A DNA stretch of 64,000 nt from Hyphomicrobium sp. (lineage in GTDB: Bacteria; Pseudomonadota; Alphaproteobacteria; Rhizobiales; Hyphomicrobiaceae): the NCBI GenBank assembly GCA_019751875.1, contig JAIEMV010000004.1, forward strand, positions 186,001 through 250,000. The letters are read 5' to 3'. The notes beneath the pieces are model-generated. The model did not search any database and was not told the DNA's origin. It was given only the letters and a program-made list of their open reading frames with translations. Both the position numbers and the translations under genes were made by a program. Shown one piece after another: positions 43,884 to 54,463 of this stretch; position 1 is the first letter of the stretch, and each line of letters opens with the position of its first letter.

Positions 43884-45467
43884 TCACGAGGGTTGGCGTC
43901 GACCCGCGATCAGGTCGGAGGCGACATTGATCTGCTTGATGCGAGCCTCCCGATCGAGGCGATCTGCTTCAGTTTGAGCATGGTCGGGATGCGATGACAT
44001 CCTGAGACTGTCGATCACGCGCTTGGCCATGACCTCCCCTTCGGCCGGATCGACACCGATCAACGTGTAGGCATCGGCGATCGTTGTCGGAATCGACATC
44101 GACTGGGCGTGGATGTTGAAGCTCTGCGACGCACTTTGCGTAATGCTTTGCACGCGATCGATATCGCGCGCGATCTGGCGGAATTGTGCCGCGAGTTTCA
44201 TAACGGGGGTCGAGCCTCGCCTCGACGCCCGTTCGGCTTCGTCAATGCGGACTCGAATGGCTGCAAGTTCGGATTGCATCACCTCACGCACCACCGCAGT
44301 GCTGGAGAGCATTGCGACAGCGGCCTCCGTGCGCGCCAGCATCGCCTTCAACTGAAGCAGCGCGCTGGATAACGCCGGATCGGACACGACCGACTCGCGA
44401 TCAGCCGCTTCATCAGGAGTGCTGGAGGAAACTAGGCGGAGTTGCAGATCGCCAAGCACATCCTGCGCGCGATCTTGCAATCGCTTCAGGTTGCGCCGGG
44501 CACTGGCGGCGGCTTCGCTCAGATCGGGGGCGGCGAACCGAAACTGCTGGCTGCGATAGGTGACCACTGCGGCCGCCAAACCCAGACAGCCAAGAAGGGC
44601 GATCCAAAGTGGAAAGGGCTGTGCGGGCGGATCGCCGGCCGCGTTCTTTGCTGGAGTGCCTTGCTCGGACAACGAGGCTACGACGAGTTCCGGGCGAGCC
44701 TCCTCAATGGTTTTGAACGACAGCGATGTGGTCCAGCCACCGGCATGTTCGTCCGTCGATGCGGTGGAGGACGGAGCCGCGGCGGGCTGGAGCGGCTCGA
44801 AGGCCTCGTTGGAGCCAGAATCCGGGGTCATTCGATACGGCCCGCTGCCTGGCAACGCGCTACTCAGCGACATCACATCGGCTGCGGCATAGGCGGACGG
44901 CGCCGTGCCGTCCACGAACCGTGCACCGACCTCGCGTAGGGGCGCGTATCCCTGCGGCAGAACGATTCGTTCGGTGGGCTTGCGGACCCTCCACGGCAAA
45001 CATTCGCCATTGCCCGCGCTGTTCCCCTTGCGTTCGGAACAGCTCGGTGCGTGTCCAGAGGCCACACTCGCATCCCGCACGAGCACGAGGTGGCCCTTTG
45101 ACACCGACGCATCACCGGCTGTGGTGCGTCCGATTGCGGCGACCACGCGGGTCCATGACACGCGGTCGACACCGCAGACGATCTCAAATTTGTGGACGGT
45201 GAGCGATCGGCAGTTGTTTGAAAACGGGGGGTCGCATGTTGTGAACAGGCGCTCCTCGCGGTTTCCGTTGACCGCAAAGACCCGTTCAGGCCCCGGCCGA
45301 ACGACGAGAGCGCCTTGTTCGATTGCGCACGTATAGGGCATGGCCAGCCGGATGGGCCGATCCGCCGCTGCGGGTCCGTCCATGCTTGCAGCGGGCAGAG
45401 CTTGCAGCCCCACCCACGCAATAGCCCAAAGACGAATTCCCCACCGCACCAGCGATCCCTCCCGCAC
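43884..45467 (-). CDS. Membrane protein with a C-terminal J-domain-like segment, function unknown
   Basis: A 527-residue protein. A likely signal peptide (about residues 1-28) is followed by a Cys-containing N-terminal domain (YTCAIEQG, TTCDPPFSNNC, EIVCGVD, PSCSERKGN). A linker and one membrane helix (PFPLWIALLGCLGLAAAVV, about 285-303) come next, then a long helical part with coiled-coil character (320-440). The last 65 residues resemble a J domain: IADAYTLIGVDPAEGEVMAK, an HPD motif at 493-495, and REARIKQINVASDLI. The topology implies a periplasmic N-terminus and cytosolic J-like end that could recruit DnaK. I do not recognise a named family. It ends at the shared terminator. Confidence 0.72.
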   Translation of the reverse strand: MREGSLVRWGIRLWAIAWVGLQALPAASMDGPAAADRPIRLAMPYTCAIEQGALVVRPGPERVFAVNGNREERLFTTCDPPFSNNCRSLTVHKFEIVCGVDRVSWTRVVAAIGRTTAGDASVSKGHLVLVRDASVASGHAPSCSERKGNSAGNGECLPWRVRKPTERIVLPQGYAPLREVGARFVDGTAPSAYAAADVMSLSSALPGSGPYRMTPDSGSNEAFEPLQPAAAPSSTASTDEHAGGWTTSLSFKTIEEARPELVVASLSEQGTPAKNAAGDPPAQPFPLWIALLGCLGLAAAVVTYRSQQFRFAAPDLSEAAASARRNLKRLQDRAQDVLGDLQLRLVSSSTPDEAADRESVVSDPALSSALLQLKAMLARTEAAVAMLSSTAVVREVMQSELAAIRVRIDEAERASRRGSTPVMKLAAQFRQIARDIDRVQSITQSASQSFNIHAQSMSIPTTIADAYTLIGVDPAEGEVMAKRVIDSLRMSSHPDHAQTEADRLDREARIKQINVASDLIAGRRQPS

Positions 45468-45742
45468 AACTACCTAGTACTCTAGTGTCCTGTTTCCCGA
45501 TGGACAACGGCACCACTAAGGCAAAGCACGGCCCATTTGATATGCTCACAACATGTCCTAAGCTCACCAGATGTGGAGGGTCTACTGTCATTTGACTGCC
45601 ATGATGAGGCGGCACGTGTGACGCTGGTCCCGGCTGGGGATCATCTCGACAAGGGGCAACCTGCCCGGCCATTATGGCAGCCGGGATGGCCGCGCAGGCG
45701 ATCGCACGCCACTGTTGGCAACGAAAAAGAAAGTAACAGGGG

Positions 45743-47152
45743 GTGTCTGTCGTGGCGCACACGATCGCTCAGAGCGAGGCGCAAGCTCAGCCGAAAATGA
45801 GTACGGCCGGTTCTCAGACCGCGACGGTGGCACCTCTTCCGACCGAGCGCTTCATACCTCTGACGGCGCTGGCGCTGGTCGATCGGCTCACGGTGCCGTC
45901 GGCTTGGCCAAACGGCGACCATCAATCGGCTCGTCGTTTTTTTCGATATTTGGATTTCTGGAGACGCCAACAGCACAATCGGCGGTTGATGTCTCTGCTG
46001 CGCGCCTACGAACCGTTCGATCCCGACAGTGATCTATTGATCACGCGACAGTACACAACCGATGAAAAGAGGCGGCTCCAGAAACGCGCCGTGTCGGAAA
46101 TAAAGCGGACTCTGGAGAGAGCCAATTACGTCGCGCTCGATCCGAAGTCCGTCGAAGTCATCTTGACGAAAGACAGCCACTACGGCCTGGACCTGCACGT
46201 CGATATGGGCGTGTTTGAAGAGTGTCTGCTCTACTACCGGGGTGCATCCAAAAAGCGTGACACGCGCACCAATTATCGCAAATTCCTGCGTAAGGAAGAA
46301 TTCGACGTACCGATCTATCGTCGCCTCGTGCTGCTCTTCAAGCTGAAGCCGTTCGCCGTCCGGGTGAAGGAGGTGATGGCCGAGAAGAACATCAGCGAGA
46401 AGGAGGCTACAAAGATCGTCACGCGGATGCGCGGCAGTCTTCCGACCGAAGTGAAGGAAGGCAACATCTACATCAAGATGTTCAAGAACATTCCGCGTAA
46501 CGACCTGGAGATGGTCTTCCCCAACACACGGGTGCGCTTCCGGCTGCTCGACAAGATCAAGCTGGGTGTCACGGGTGGCGGGGCGGTCGGAATGGGGCTC
46601 GTTGGAACGGCGGGCAAGCTCGCGGCCGGTGGTCTGACGGCGGCCAACCCCGTCGCGCTTCTGGGGGCTTTTGCCGGTCTGGGCGGCATAGCGTTTCGCC
46701 AGGGCGTCAACTTCATGAACCAGAAGCAGCGCTACATGGTCGTGATGGCGCAAAACCTCTACTTCCACGCCATGGCCGATAATCGCGGGGTGATGATCAA
46801 GCTGTCGGAGTGCGGCGCGGACGAGGATGTGAAGGAAGAAATCTTGCTTTACAGCGTGCTTGCAAAAGAACCGGCCAAGCGGTCGGATCTTGAGCTCATC
46901 GATGCCGCGATCGAGAAGTACCTGCGCACCACGTTTGATATTCAGGTCGACTTCGAGTTACCCGACGCTTTGGATCGGCTGATCGCCGATGGGATCGTGC
47001 GTGAAGATGCGGACGGAACGCTGCATACGCTACCGCCGCTCGAGGCGGCGCGGCACCTCGATGCGAAATGGGACCGGTTCCTCGACGATTTGCCAGACGG
47101 CGCGACCCAGGAAGGCCTGGAACTCGACGCTGAAGACTTCCCTCATCTCTAA
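45743..47152 (+). CDS. DUF3754 (TMEM143-like) protein
   Basis: A 469-residue protein matching the DUF3754/TMEM143 group by its core: LERANYVALDPKSVEVILTK, VFEECLLYYRGASKKRDTR, RRLVLLFKLKPFAVRVKE, then VKEGNIYIKMFKNIPRNDLE. A Gly/Ala-rich hydrophobic hairpin (VTGGGAVGMGLVGTAGKLAA, then NPVALLGAFAGLGGIAF) sits near residues 275-315 and probably inserts in a membrane. The C-terminal half has YMVVMAQNLYFHAMADNRGV. The function is unknown. The start is GTG 45743, preceded by an AACAGGG. It is 72 nt upstream of prmA. Confidence 0.82.
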   Translation: MSVVAHTIAQSEAQAQPKMSTAGSQTATVAPLPTERFIPLTALALVDRLTVPSAWPNGDHQSARRFFRYLDFWRRQQHNRRLMSLLRAYEPFDPDSDLLITRQYTTDEKRRLQKRAVSEIKRTLERANYVALDPKSVEVILTKDSHYGLDLHVDMGVFEECLLYYRGASKKRDTRTNYRKFLRKEEFDVPIYRRLVLLFKLKPFAVRVKEVMAEKNISEKEATKIVTRMRGSLPTEVKEGNIYIKMFKNIPRNDLEMVFPNTRVRFRLLDKIKLGVTGGGAVGMGLVGTAGKLAAGGLTAANPVALLGAFAGLGGIAFRQGVNFMNQKQRYMVVMAQNLYFHAMADNRGVMIKLSECGADEDVKEEILLYSVLAKEPAKRSDLELIDAAIEKYLRTTFDIQVDFELPDALDRLIADGIVREDADGTLHTLPPLEAARHLDAKWDRFLDDLPDGATQEGLELDAEDFPHL

Positions 47153-47224
47153 AATTGGGCTAGGCCACCGAGCGATCCCACCTCGCGCCTGGCACGCCCG
47201 CCAGCGCCTTCCTTCTGATGGCAA

Positions 47225-48100
47225 ATGATCGCCCGTAAACTTACCCTTGTCACCGCCGACCGGGATCTTGCGCACACGCTCGCCGGCGCGATGCAGGATT
47301 TCGTGGAGCCGCCGCCGGACGCACTGACGCTATTCGAGGCGCCCGAGGAAGGATGGCGTATCGAGGCCTACTTCACCGAATTGCCGGATGCAGACGAGTT
47401 GCAAACACTGCTCGCGAATGTGACCGGGGCCGACGTTCCTGCCCTCACAGTGGAGGACGTGCCGCCGCTGAATTGGGTGGCGATTTCACAGGCTGCTCTG
47501 CCGCCAGTCATCGCCGGGCGCTTTACTGTTCATGGGTCACATGATCTCGGCCGCGTGGCGCAGGGGCCGAATGCCATTCTCATCGATGCAGGCGAAGCGT
47601 TCGGCACGGCACATCACGCCACGACCTATGGGTGCTTGACCGCGATTGACCGGCTGACGCGGCGGCGGGCGTTCCACCGTGTCCTCGATTTAGGATGCGG
47701 GTCGGGCGTGCTCGCAATTGGAGCGGCGCGGGTGCTGCCCAAGGCGACCATCATCGCGACCGACATGGATCCGACATCGGTTGATGTGGCGCGGTCGAAT
47801 ATGGCGGCGAATACGGCGCCGTCCCGGATCGCGACGCATGTGGCCACGGGTCTCGCTCATCCGAAGCTGAGACGGACGGCAAGGTTCGATTTTGTTGTTG
47901 CCAACATTCTTGCGGACCCGCTGATGCGGCTGGCTCGCGATATTCGCCGGATCATGTTGCCGCGTGGGAAGCTCGTTCTCTCGGGCATCCTCATTCCGCA
48001 GGCGCCGGCGGTGATCGCAGCGTTCGTCGCGCAAGGTTTTGCCCTGGACCGGCACGATCGGGTGACGGGCTGGTCAACGCTGACACTGACCCGGCGCTGA
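47225..48100 (+). CDS. prmA: Ribosomal protein L11 methyltransferase
   Basis: A 291-residue SAM-dependent methyltransferase. An N-terminal recognition domain (about residues 1-85) precedes the conserved DAGEAFGTAHHATTYGCLTA and the SAM-binding LDLGCGSGVLAIGAARVLP. FDFVVANILADPLMRLA holds the NILADPL motif typical of PrmA (related to the NPPY-type loop). It trimethylates ribosomal protein L11. The ATG fits the family length. The M24 peptidase gene downstream starts 45 nt after its stop. Confidence 0.93.
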   Translation: MIARKLTLVTADRDLAHTLAGAMQDFVEPPPDALTLFEAPEEGWRIEAYFTELPDADELQTLLANVTGADVPALTVEDVPPLNWVAISQAALPPVIAGRFTVHGSHDLGRVAQGPNAILIDAGEAFGTAHHATTYGCLTAIDRLTRRRAFHRVLDLGCGSGVLAIGAARVLPKATIIATDMDPTSVDVARSNMAANTAPSRIATHVATGLAHPKLRRTARFDFVVANILADPLMRLARDIRRIMLPRGKLVLSGILIPQAPAVIAAFVAQGFALDRHDRVTGWSTLTLTRR

Positions 48101-48145
48101 GGCGTTTTGTTGCGAAATGCCCCATGGGCGCTTAAACAATCGACC

Positions 48146-49963
48146 ATGTTCCAGACATTCACTGCTTCCGCCGATCCATCCATCGCCGCGCCGCGGGTTG
48201 CAACGCTCCGCGACTTCATGGCTGCGCAAAAGATCGATGCCTTTCTCGTTCCGCGCGCAGACGAGCACCAGGGCGAGTATGTGCCGCCGTCCGCTGAGCG
48301 GTTGCGTTGGCTGACGGGTTTCTCGGGTAGTGCGGGGCTTGCTGTCGTCACCACGAGGCAAGCCGCCCTCTTCGTCGATGGGCGCTATACGATTCAGGCG
48401 GCGCAGGAGTGTGATGCGGCACTGTTCGAGTTTCCCGGCATTGCGCGCGCAAAGCTCACGGAGTGGCTCACGGCACACTTGAGCAACGGTGCCATCATCG
48501 GGTTCGATCCATGGCTGCATACGGCGGGGGAAATCCGGCGGCTGGAGTCGCAACTGAGGCCGAAGGGACTGAAGCTCAAACCCGTGTCGCGTAATCTCGT
48601 CGACCGCGCATGGGGCAAAGAGCGGCCGGCTTCGCCGCAGAACCCTGTCGTTCTTCATCCGCTGAAAAAGGCCGGGCGTTCGGCGGATAAGAAAATCGCA
48701 GACGTGCAGAAACGTCTCGTCAGCGACGACCAAGCGCATGCGGTGCTGACGCTGCCGGACAGCATTTGCTGGCTGTTCAACATCCGCGGCTCGGATATCG
48801 CGCATAATCCCGTGGTGCTCGCCTTCGCCATTGTGCCGGCGAACGGCAAGCCGGAACTCTTCATAGACGGCGCAAAACTCTCAAAAGAGGTGCGTCGGGA
48901 CCTGGAGACAATCGCAACGATAGCCGAGCCCGAGGACCTGAAGGCGCGGATTGCGGAGTTGAAGTCAGCTGGCAAGCCGGTTCGACTTGATCCAGAGACA
49001 GCGGCCTTCGCTCTTGCCCGCGGGCTCGGATCACAAGTGGTCTCCGCGGGAGCTGACCCGTGCATTGCGCTGAAGGCAATCAAGAACGCGGCCGAAATCG
49101 CCGGTTCGCGGAAGGCGCACATTCGCGATGGTGCCGCGCTCGTTCGCTATCTCGCTTGGCTCGACGGTGCCGCATCCAGCGGGCGGCTCGACGAGATCAC
49201 GGCCGTTCGAAAGCTCGAAGACTTCCGAAGGGCCACGAAGCAATTGCGGGAGATCTCATTCGACACGATTTCGGGATCAGGCCCGCACGGCGCCATCGTG
49301 CACTATCGCGTGTCGGAGGCGTCTAACCGGCTCCTCGGGAAAGGTGAACTGTTCCTTCTCGATTCAGGTGCGCAGTACGATGACGGGACGACCGACATCA
49401 CGCGCACGATCGCCATCGGAGCGCCCTCGGCGGAAATGAAAGCGCGCGCGACGCTCGTGCTCAAGGGGCATATTGCGATCGCGACGGCGCACTTTCCGAA
49501 GGGCACGCGCGGGGTCGACCTCGATCCTTTCGCGCGCCGGGCGCTTTGGCAGCACGGGCTCGATTATGATCACGGCACAGGCCATGGCGTCGGCAGCTAT
49601 CTGTCGGTGCACGAGGGGCCGCAGTCGATCTCGCGGGCGGGGATGGTGCCTCTCGAGCCGGGCATGATCTGCTCGAACGAGCCCGGGTACTACAAGGCCG
49701 GCGCGTACGGTATTCGTATTGAGAACCTCGTGCTGGTGACGGAGCCCGAGACGCCCGAGGGCGGGGACCGACCGATGATGCGCTTTGAGACACTGACGCT
49801 CGTGCCGATCGACCGGCGGCTGGTGGCGAAGGATTTGCTCAGCAGGGATGAGCGCGAATGGCTCAACGCCTATCATGCCCGCGTGCGCGAAGTGATCGGT
49901 GCCGAAGTTGCCGGCGAGGACGACGTGTTGAAGTGGCTGCACACGGCAACGCAGCCGATCTAG
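48146..49963 (+). CDS. Aminopeptidase P family protein (M24B)
   Basis: A 605-residue Xaa-Pro aminopeptidase of the long type with two creatinase-like N-terminal domains (ATLRDFMAAQKIDAFLVPRA, HQGEYVPPSAERLRWLTGFS) and a C-terminal pita-bread domain. Metal ligands are visible in FLLDSGAQYDDGTTDITRTI (two Asp), GTGHGVGSYLSVHEGPQ (His), and ICSNEPGYYKAGAYGIRIEN (two Glu). It removes N-terminal residues before proline. I chose ATG 48146, which fits the family; a TTG at 48107 would add 13 residues. It converges on ligA with a 9-bp gap. Confidence 0.92.
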   Translation: MFQTFTASADPSIAAPRVATLRDFMAAQKIDAFLVPRADEHQGEYVPPSAERLRWLTGFSGSAGLAVVTTRQAALFVDGRYTIQAAQECDAALFEFPGIARAKLTEWLTAHLSNGAIIGFDPWLHTAGEIRRLESQLRPKGLKLKPVSRNLVDRAWGKERPASPQNPVVLHPLKKAGRSADKKIADVQKRLVSDDQAHAVLTLPDSICWLFNIRGSDIAHNPVVLAFAIVPANGKPELFIDGAKLSKEVRRDLETIATIAEPEDLKARIAELKSAGKPVRLDPETAAFALARGLGSQVVSAGADPCIALKAIKNAAEIAGSRKAHIRDGAALVRYLAWLDGAASSGRLDEITAVRKLEDFRRATKQLREISFDTISGSGPHGAIVHYRVSEASNRLLGKGELFLLDSGAQYDDGTTDITRTIAIGAPSAEMKARATLVLKGHIAIATAHFPKGTRGVDLDPFARRALWQHGLDYDHGTGHGVGSYLSVHEGPQSISRAGMVPLEPGMICSNEPGYYKAGAYGIRIENLVLVTEPETPEGGDRPMMRFETLTLVPIDRRLVAKDLLSRDEREWLNAYHARVREVIGAEVAGEDDVLKWLHTATQPI

Positions 49964-49972
49964 TCCCTCCGG

Positions 49973-52156
<2,184 letters not shown>

Positions 52157-52168
52157 TCAGGCAGCATA

Positions 52169-53017
52169 TCAGCCGGAGTTGCCGGTGAGCGAAACGCTCT
52201 TCCAGGCCTTCGAGATCCAGGAGCCTGAGTCTTCACGCGGGGCGAGACCATCGGACTGCAGCAGCGCGTAACTGTCCTTGTACCACTTCGATTGCGGGAA
52301 GTTGTAGCCGAGGACGGCCGCTGCTGTCTGGGCTTCTTCCTTGACGCCGAGCGCCATGTACGACTCGGTGAGACGGGCGAGCGCTTCTTCCACGTGGTTG
52401 GTGGTCTGATAATCGGACACGACGGTCTTGAAGCGATTGATCGCGCCGATGTAGTTCTTCCGCTTGAGATAGTACCGGCCGACTTCCATCTCCTGCGCCG
52501 CAAGCGTGTCTTCGCAGATGCGAATTCGATTGTCCGCCATTTCAGCATATTTGCTGTCGGGATATCGCGTCTTCAGGATTTTGAACTGGTCAAGCGCTTT
52601 ACGCGTCGCTCCCTGGTCGCGGTTAGCGCCCTTCATGTCGTCGAAGTAGGCAGAACCGATGATGTGATGCGCGAACGGGGCATCCTTGGTACCGGGGTGC
52701 ATGACCGTGTAGCGCTCGGCGGACGCGATGGCTTCAGGAAATTTTCCGGCCTTGTAATAGGCGTACGCGGCGAGAACCATTGCGCGCCGGGCTTCCGGCG
52801 AATAGGGATGCGAGCGATCGAGTTCCTCAAATTTCGAGGCGGCTGCCTCAAACTTGCCGGCCGACATCATCGCATCCGCTTGGGAATACATTTTTTCGGG
52901 CGGATCGGAGTTGATCGCACTCGTGGCGTCGATCGACGACGCGCAGCCGCCGAGGAACGCGGCAGCGAACCCGAAGACCAAACCGGCCAGCAATCGGAAG
53001 CGTGTGCTCTTCTGCAT
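52169..53017 (-). CDS. bamD: Outer-membrane protein assembly factor BamD
   Basis: A 282-residue lipoprotein. The signal peptide ends in a lipobox (FLGGC, Cys25), placing it at the inner face of the outer membrane. Five TPR-like repeats follow, including MYSQADAMMSAGKFEAAASK, FEELDRSHPYSPEARRAMVL, AYYKAGKFPEAIASAERYTV and YLKRKNYIGAINRFKTVVSD. It is the essential partner of BamA in inserting beta-barrels. It is downstream of lpxC and upstream of ligA on the same strand; lpxC ends in its own terminator, so bamD probably has its own promoter in the 229-bp gap. Confidence 0.94.
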   Translation of the reverse strand: MQKSTRFRLLAGLVFGFAAAFLGGCASSIDATSAINSDPPEKMYSQADAMMSAGKFEAAASKFEELDRSHPYSPEARRAMVLAAYAYYKAGKFPEAIASAERYTVMHPGTKDAPFAHHIIGSAYFDDMKGANRDQGATRKALDQFKILKTRYPDSKYAEMADNRIRICEDTLAAQEMEVGRYYLKRKNYIGAINRFKTVVSDYQTTNHVEEALARLTESYMALGVKEEAQTAAAVLGYNFPQSKWYKDSYALLQSDGLAPREDSGSWISKAWKSVSLTGNSG

Positions 53018-53040
53018 TCTTTATCCGTGCTCTCGCCCCC

Positions 53041-53056
53041 GCCCCGCATGCGGGGC
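53041..53056 (-). other. 16-bp perfect palindrome in the bamD leader
   Basis: GCCCCGCATGCGGGGC lies 24 bp upstream of the bamD start. It could form a strong hairpin in the leader RNA or be a protein-binding site. The function is unknown. Confidence 0.4.
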
Positions 53057-53189
53057 GCCGCGCACCCGAATCCACGGCCGCGTTGCTTTTCCAGATAGCA
53101 CACGAGGTCTCGCCGCAGAACCGCTGAACGCATCCAGCCCACACGAGATCGTGACTTCTGATTATGTTGCTTGTGGGGCCAGAAAAGCA

Positions 53190-53222
53190 GAGGGGCCTGC
53201 AAGCCGATGCCGCAAGCCCCTC
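53190..53222 (-). terminator. Rho-independent terminator after lpxC
   Basis: A 7-bp inverted repeat (GAGGGGC and GCCCCTC, 19-nt loop) begins 24 nt after the lpxC stop. On the minus strand it is followed by TGCTTTTC. Confidence 0.65.
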
Positions 53223-53246
53223 GAATGTTAACGATTTCTGCGTCGC

Positions 53247-54188
53247 TTACTCGCCGACGGCGAAAGCCTGCGGCACGTCGAAGATGCGCGGTGTGAATTC
53301 GCGAACGCGGGGCGACTGCACGATGGTCCAGGCTGACTTGTCTTCGAGCAGAGCCTTGAGGACTAGTGAGTTCAGGCGGTGGCCACCGCGAACCGACCGG
53401 TAAGCTCCGAGCAGAGGCAGACCGGAAAGGCTGAGATCGCCGACGGCATCCAGCATCTTGTGTCGCACGAACTCAAGCGGGTCCCGGAGACCCTCGCGGT
53501 TCATGATGCGATCATCGCCGATGGCGACAGTGTTGGTGAGATTGGCGCCGAGTGCGAGCCCGGCCTTCCAGAGGCGCTCGACATCGGACATGAAACCAAA
53601 GGTGCGGGCGCGGGCCAGTTCGTTGCGGAAGATACCGGGGCTCATCTCGAATGCGAGACGCTGGCGCCCGATGAGCGGCGTGTCGAAGTCGATTTCGACA
53701 TCAAGATGGAAGCCGGAGTGCGGGGCGATCTCACCCCAGCAGCCGCCTTCTTCTACCCGGATCGGCTTGAGGACTTTGATAAAGCGGCGAGGCGCATTGA
53801 GTTCGCGCAGGCCAGCTTCATCGATGGCTTCGACGAACGGCACCGAGCTGCCGTCCATGATAGGAACTTCTTTGCTGTCGATTTCGATGATGCAGTTATC
53901 GACAGAGAGGCCGCGCAACGCCGCCAGCAAATGTTCGACTGTGGAGACCGTGACACCCGCTTCATCACCGATGACGGTGCAGAGGGTCAAATTTTTGACG
54001 TTGGAAACGTGGGCCGGTATTTCGGCGATGGTACGACCACGTTTTGTAACGACGAAGAGGAGCCCCGTATCGACTTCAGCGGGATGGAGCGTAACGGATA
54101 CTGGTGCCCCACTGTGTACTCCTGTGCCCCTGAGTTCGATCTCGCGGGCGATCGTGGTTTGTCGAGCGCCGATAAATCGATTCGACAT
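53247..54188 (-). CDS. lpxC: UDP-3-O-acyl-N-acetylglucosamine deacetylase
   Basis: A 313-residue zinc enzyme that commits UDP-acyl-GlcNAc to lipid A synthesis. Zinc ligands are His86 in STVEHLLAAL, His243 and Asp247 in VRHKMLDAVGDLSL. Other family marks are ELRGTGVHSGAPVSVTLHPA at the N-terminus, IPIMDGSS-like VPIMDGSSVPFVEAI with the catalytic-type region, and RTFGFMSDVERLWKAGLALG. The length is normal. It lies 275 bp downstream of ftsZ, the common alphaproteobacterial order, and probably has its own promoter (see 54355-54383). Confidence 0.96.
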   Translation of the reverse strand: MSNRFIGARQTTIAREIELRGTGVHSGAPVSVTLHPAEVDTGLLFVVTKRGRTIAEIPAHVSNVKNLTLCTVIGDEAGVTVSTVEHLLAALRGLSVDNCIIEIDSKEVPIMDGSSVPFVEAIDEAGLRELNAPRRFIKVLKPIRVEEGGCWGEIAPHSGFHLDVEIDFDTPLIGRQRLAFEMSPGIFRNELARARTFGFMSDVERLWKAGLALGANLTNTVAIGDDRIMNREGLRDPLEFVRHKMLDAVGDLSLSGLPLLGAYRSVRGGHRLNSLVLKALLEDKSAWTIVQSPRVREFTPRIFDVPQAFAVGE

Positions 54189-54354
54189 GCTGCGCCGTCC
54201 CTCGCATATCCCAGGCAGCCAACCCGCTCGCTAAAGCCGGTGTCTGCCCCCCCGGATTTGTCTTCGTCCCACCTACTCCCTGTCCCAGCTGCGCTTCTGC
54301 TTGGCGCTTGTCGAGACCCCTGAGGCGGGGCGGATCCAAATCACATCCTCAGTG

Positions 54355-54383
54355 ACGATAGCTGTCGCCTCAGAGTGTCACAA
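54355..54383 (-). promoter_or_regulatory. Candidate promoter of lpxC
   Basis: On the minus strand TTGTGA (54383-54378) and TATCGT (54360-54355) are spaced by exactly 17 bp, about 165 bp before the lpxC start. The fit to the sigma-70 consensus is partial. Just upstream lie an AT-rich zone and a CTTACGTAAG palindrome (54421-54430), possibly an operator. Confidence 0.35.
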
Positions 54384-54463
54384 ATCACGCTTTCTTACGT
54401 TCTGTTACCAATTGGAAAGACTTACGTAAGAAGGAATTTTGCAGATGATTTTTCAGCCGGCGT

